Shown: one piece after another, positions 5,379-6,631 of the stretch | How positions within the stretch are numbered: the first letter of the stretch is position 1 | Layout of the letters: each line of letters starts with the position of its first letter | NCBI GenBank assembly: GCA_002825515.1 | Contig: PJET01000090.1 | Coordinates: forward strand, 1 to 6,631 | Length of the DNA: 6,631 nucleotides | Source of the DNA: Candidatus Thorarchaeota archaeon MP11T_1 | GTDB taxonomy: Archaea > Asgardarchaeota > Thorarchaeia > Thorarchaeales > Thorarchaeaceae | Direction: 5' to 3' | The notes under the pieces: generated by a model | Told to the model about the DNA's origin: nothing | Database searches by the model: none | What the model saw: only the letters and a program-made list of their open reading frames with translations | Program-made: the position numbers and the translations under genes

Positions 5379-6602
5379 TCACTGAGCCTCAATAACACCA
5401 AGTTTTCGTTGAACTGCTTCAAAGAGTATACTTGCCACAGTATGTAGAATTTCTGGGTCATCAGAAAGGACATCAATCCTAAGTTTAGACAAATCATCAT
5501 TGATTCGCCCTACAACGGTGAGTGTCACTGCTATCTTGTTATTGTTGATTCTTCCTTCAGCCATCCCAGAAATAACACCCATGAATACATTCTCTCTCTC
5601 TGTATTCTCAGATTGAATAGGATGAAAGTTCCAATCTTTGAAGAGCTCATTCAGCGTGTCAAAAAGCTCAGTTGCTTCAGTAATCAAGGAGTGTTCTCTG
5701 TTCCATTCCTTCATTTCAGACTTCAGACTAAGAAGTTCTTCGGGAGTAATCTCTAATGGCTGCAACTGCTCAAAGAGTGATCTCACAAAGATGTTCCCTG
5801 AAATTGCTGCAATCTTTTCACCTGTAGTGTCAAGGAAATGAACAGATGTGACAAACTCTCCCTCCACGGATTCCTTCACTGCCTTAAATCCGAATATTAA
5901 AGCCTCAAAACCATTCGGATCTATATTCTCTATGATTTGGCTTAATGGATCCAGAGGTTCCAAGCTCTCCTTTGGATAATTCAAGACTTTCACAGAAACC
6001 TCTCGTATAGGTTCTAGACTATTATTCCCAATGGCTACTCCATACTCTAAACTCTCTGGTGCCGATGTGTAGGTACTAACAACTGCCACTTCATCTGAGG
6101 TCTTCAATGGCGTGGCATCAGTATCAAGAAGAAACTGCGTTGGAGCTTCCCAGTTATCTGGAATCTGTGTGCCATGGTCCTTCTCAGTTGCATGATCTTC
6201 AAGCCAAGCGAGTGAGAAACCAATAGCCTCCTTCACAATTTCGTCTTCATCATTAGCATACGGTTTTAGAATGTCAATAGCCTTCATATCTTCATTATAT
6301 GCTAACATTCCTGCTGCTACTATCCGAACTAATGGACTTTCATCAATGAGGGAAATATCTAGGGCATCAAAAGCAGCTGGACCAAATTCGCCTAGTCTGC
6401 ACACAGCCAACAGTCTGATATCATCATCACCAGTCAGAGCAGCGTCCTTGCAAGCTTGAATGCTTTCCAGATTTGTCAGCATCTTACCTATAACATCATC
6501 TTTCTTTTTCCTGACACCTTTCATTGCTTTCCGACAACGACCAACGGATTTGTCTTCTTCATCAGATGATGAATCAGCCGTTTCGTCTTTTCTCTTAGCC
6601 AA
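5379..6602 (-). CDS. HEAT-repeat protein with coatomer-gamma/adaptin-like appendage
   Basis: The 407-aa protein has three parts. Residues 1-45 are a charged, probably disordered tail (SSSDEED at 11-17, KGVRKKK at 28-34). Residues about 48-137 form two to three HEAT-type helical hairpins (DIRLLAVCRLGEFG, then PLVRIVAAGMLAY, then EIVKEAIGFSLAWL). Residues about 170-402 resemble the two-subdomain appendage of gamma-COP and AP large subunits: an Ig-like sandwich (about 185-275, with EYGVAIGNNSLEPIREVSVKV at 186-206 equivalent to the NTLNDQTLENVTV strand pair), then a platform (about 280-402) with FHP at 326-328, VFMGVISG at 339-346, a strand near 357-363, LRIDVLSDD (374-382) and a terminal helix. 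The order and spacing match gamma-COP from memory. In eukaryotes these ears recruit coat accessory proteins. The start is TTG (6602-6600), 6 bases after GGAGGT; a TGA in frame two codons upstream rules out a longer form. There is no signal peptide or membrane span. The appendage assignment is by eye and unverified. Confidence 0.72.
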   Translation of the reverse strand: MAKRKDETADSSSDEEDKSVGRCRKAMKGVRKKKDDVIGKMLTNLESIQACKDAALTGDDDIRLLAVCRLGEFGPAAFDALDISLIDESPLVRIVAAGMLAYNEDMKAIDILKPYANDEDEIVKEAIGFSLAWLEDHATEKDHGTQIPDNWEAPTQFLLDTDATPLKTSDEVAVVSTYTSAPESLEYGVAIGNNSLEPIREVSVKVLNYPKESLEPLDPLSQIIENIDPNGFEALIFGFKAVKESVEGEFVTSVHFLDTTGEKIAAISGNIFVRSLFEQLQPLEITPEELLSLKSEMKEWNREHSLITEATELFDTLNELFKDWNFHPIQSENTERENVFMGVISGMAEGRINNNKIAVTLTVVGRINDDLSKLRIDVLSDDPEILHTVASILFEAVQRKLGVIEAQ

Positions 6603-6608
6603 GGGTCA

Positions 6609-6614
6609 ACCTCC
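6609..6614 (-). promoter_or_regulatory. Shine-Dalgarno site deciding a TTG start
   Basis: On the minus strand GGAGGT sits 6 bases before TTG at 6602-6600. The first in-frame ATG is codon 27, far from any SD, so TTG is the likely initiator. The promoter lies beyond the window edge. Confidence 0.8.
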
Positions 6615-6631
6615 TTTTGATGGCTGCAAAG

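Overview
The window looks archaeal and most likely comes from an Asgard archaeon, possibly Thorarchaeia-like; the exact clade cannot be fixed from this sequence alone. The case rests on three things: a complete Ras/Rab-type small GTPase, a HEAT-repeat protein whose C-terminal half resembles the appendage (ear) of eukaryotic coatomer-gamma and clathrin-adaptor subunits, and an archaeal PolB2-like family B DNA polymerase. Several genes have Shine-Dalgarno (SD) sequences of the GGAGGT/AGGTGA type. AT-rich TATA-like boxes occur at plausible distances from several starts.

Layout, left to right. (1) Positions 1-124 are a leader with a possible promoter, a 15-bp palindrome and a strong SD, followed by larC (125-1465, +), the nickel-inserting enzyme of the nickel-pincer cofactor pathway. 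(2) Converging on larC with a 7-bp gap is a two-gene minus-strand operon, 4033 to 1473. A 94-aa helical protein comes first, overlapping by one base (TGATG) a 758-aa family B polymerase whose motif C reads HGIVDS instead of YGDTDS. Sampled lines of this operon are visibly richer in G+C than the genes on either side. (3) A 198-bp divergent intergenic region (4034-4231) holds palindromes and a likely promoter. (4) Two plus-strand genes follow: a 153-aa protein with a C-terminal zinc ribbon (4232-4693) and the small GTPase (4801-5367). (5) Converging on the GTPase with an 11-bp gap is the 407-aa HEAT plus appendage-like protein (6602-5379, -), which begins with a TTG codon behind a perfect SD.

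How the genes may work together. LarC stands alone here: no larA, larB or larE is visible. The small gene and polymerase are almost certainly co-translated and probably form a DNA-damage-tolerance or specialised polymerase unit. The GTPase and the appendage protein sit tail to tail. In eukaryotes, a small GTPase plus a solenoid-and-ear coat subunit is the core logic of COPI/AP vesicle coats, so this pair is the most interesting part of the window. The functional link is inference from domain content and adjacency, not shown by the sequence.

No tRNA, rRNA, CRISPR array, insertion sequence or integrase was seen.
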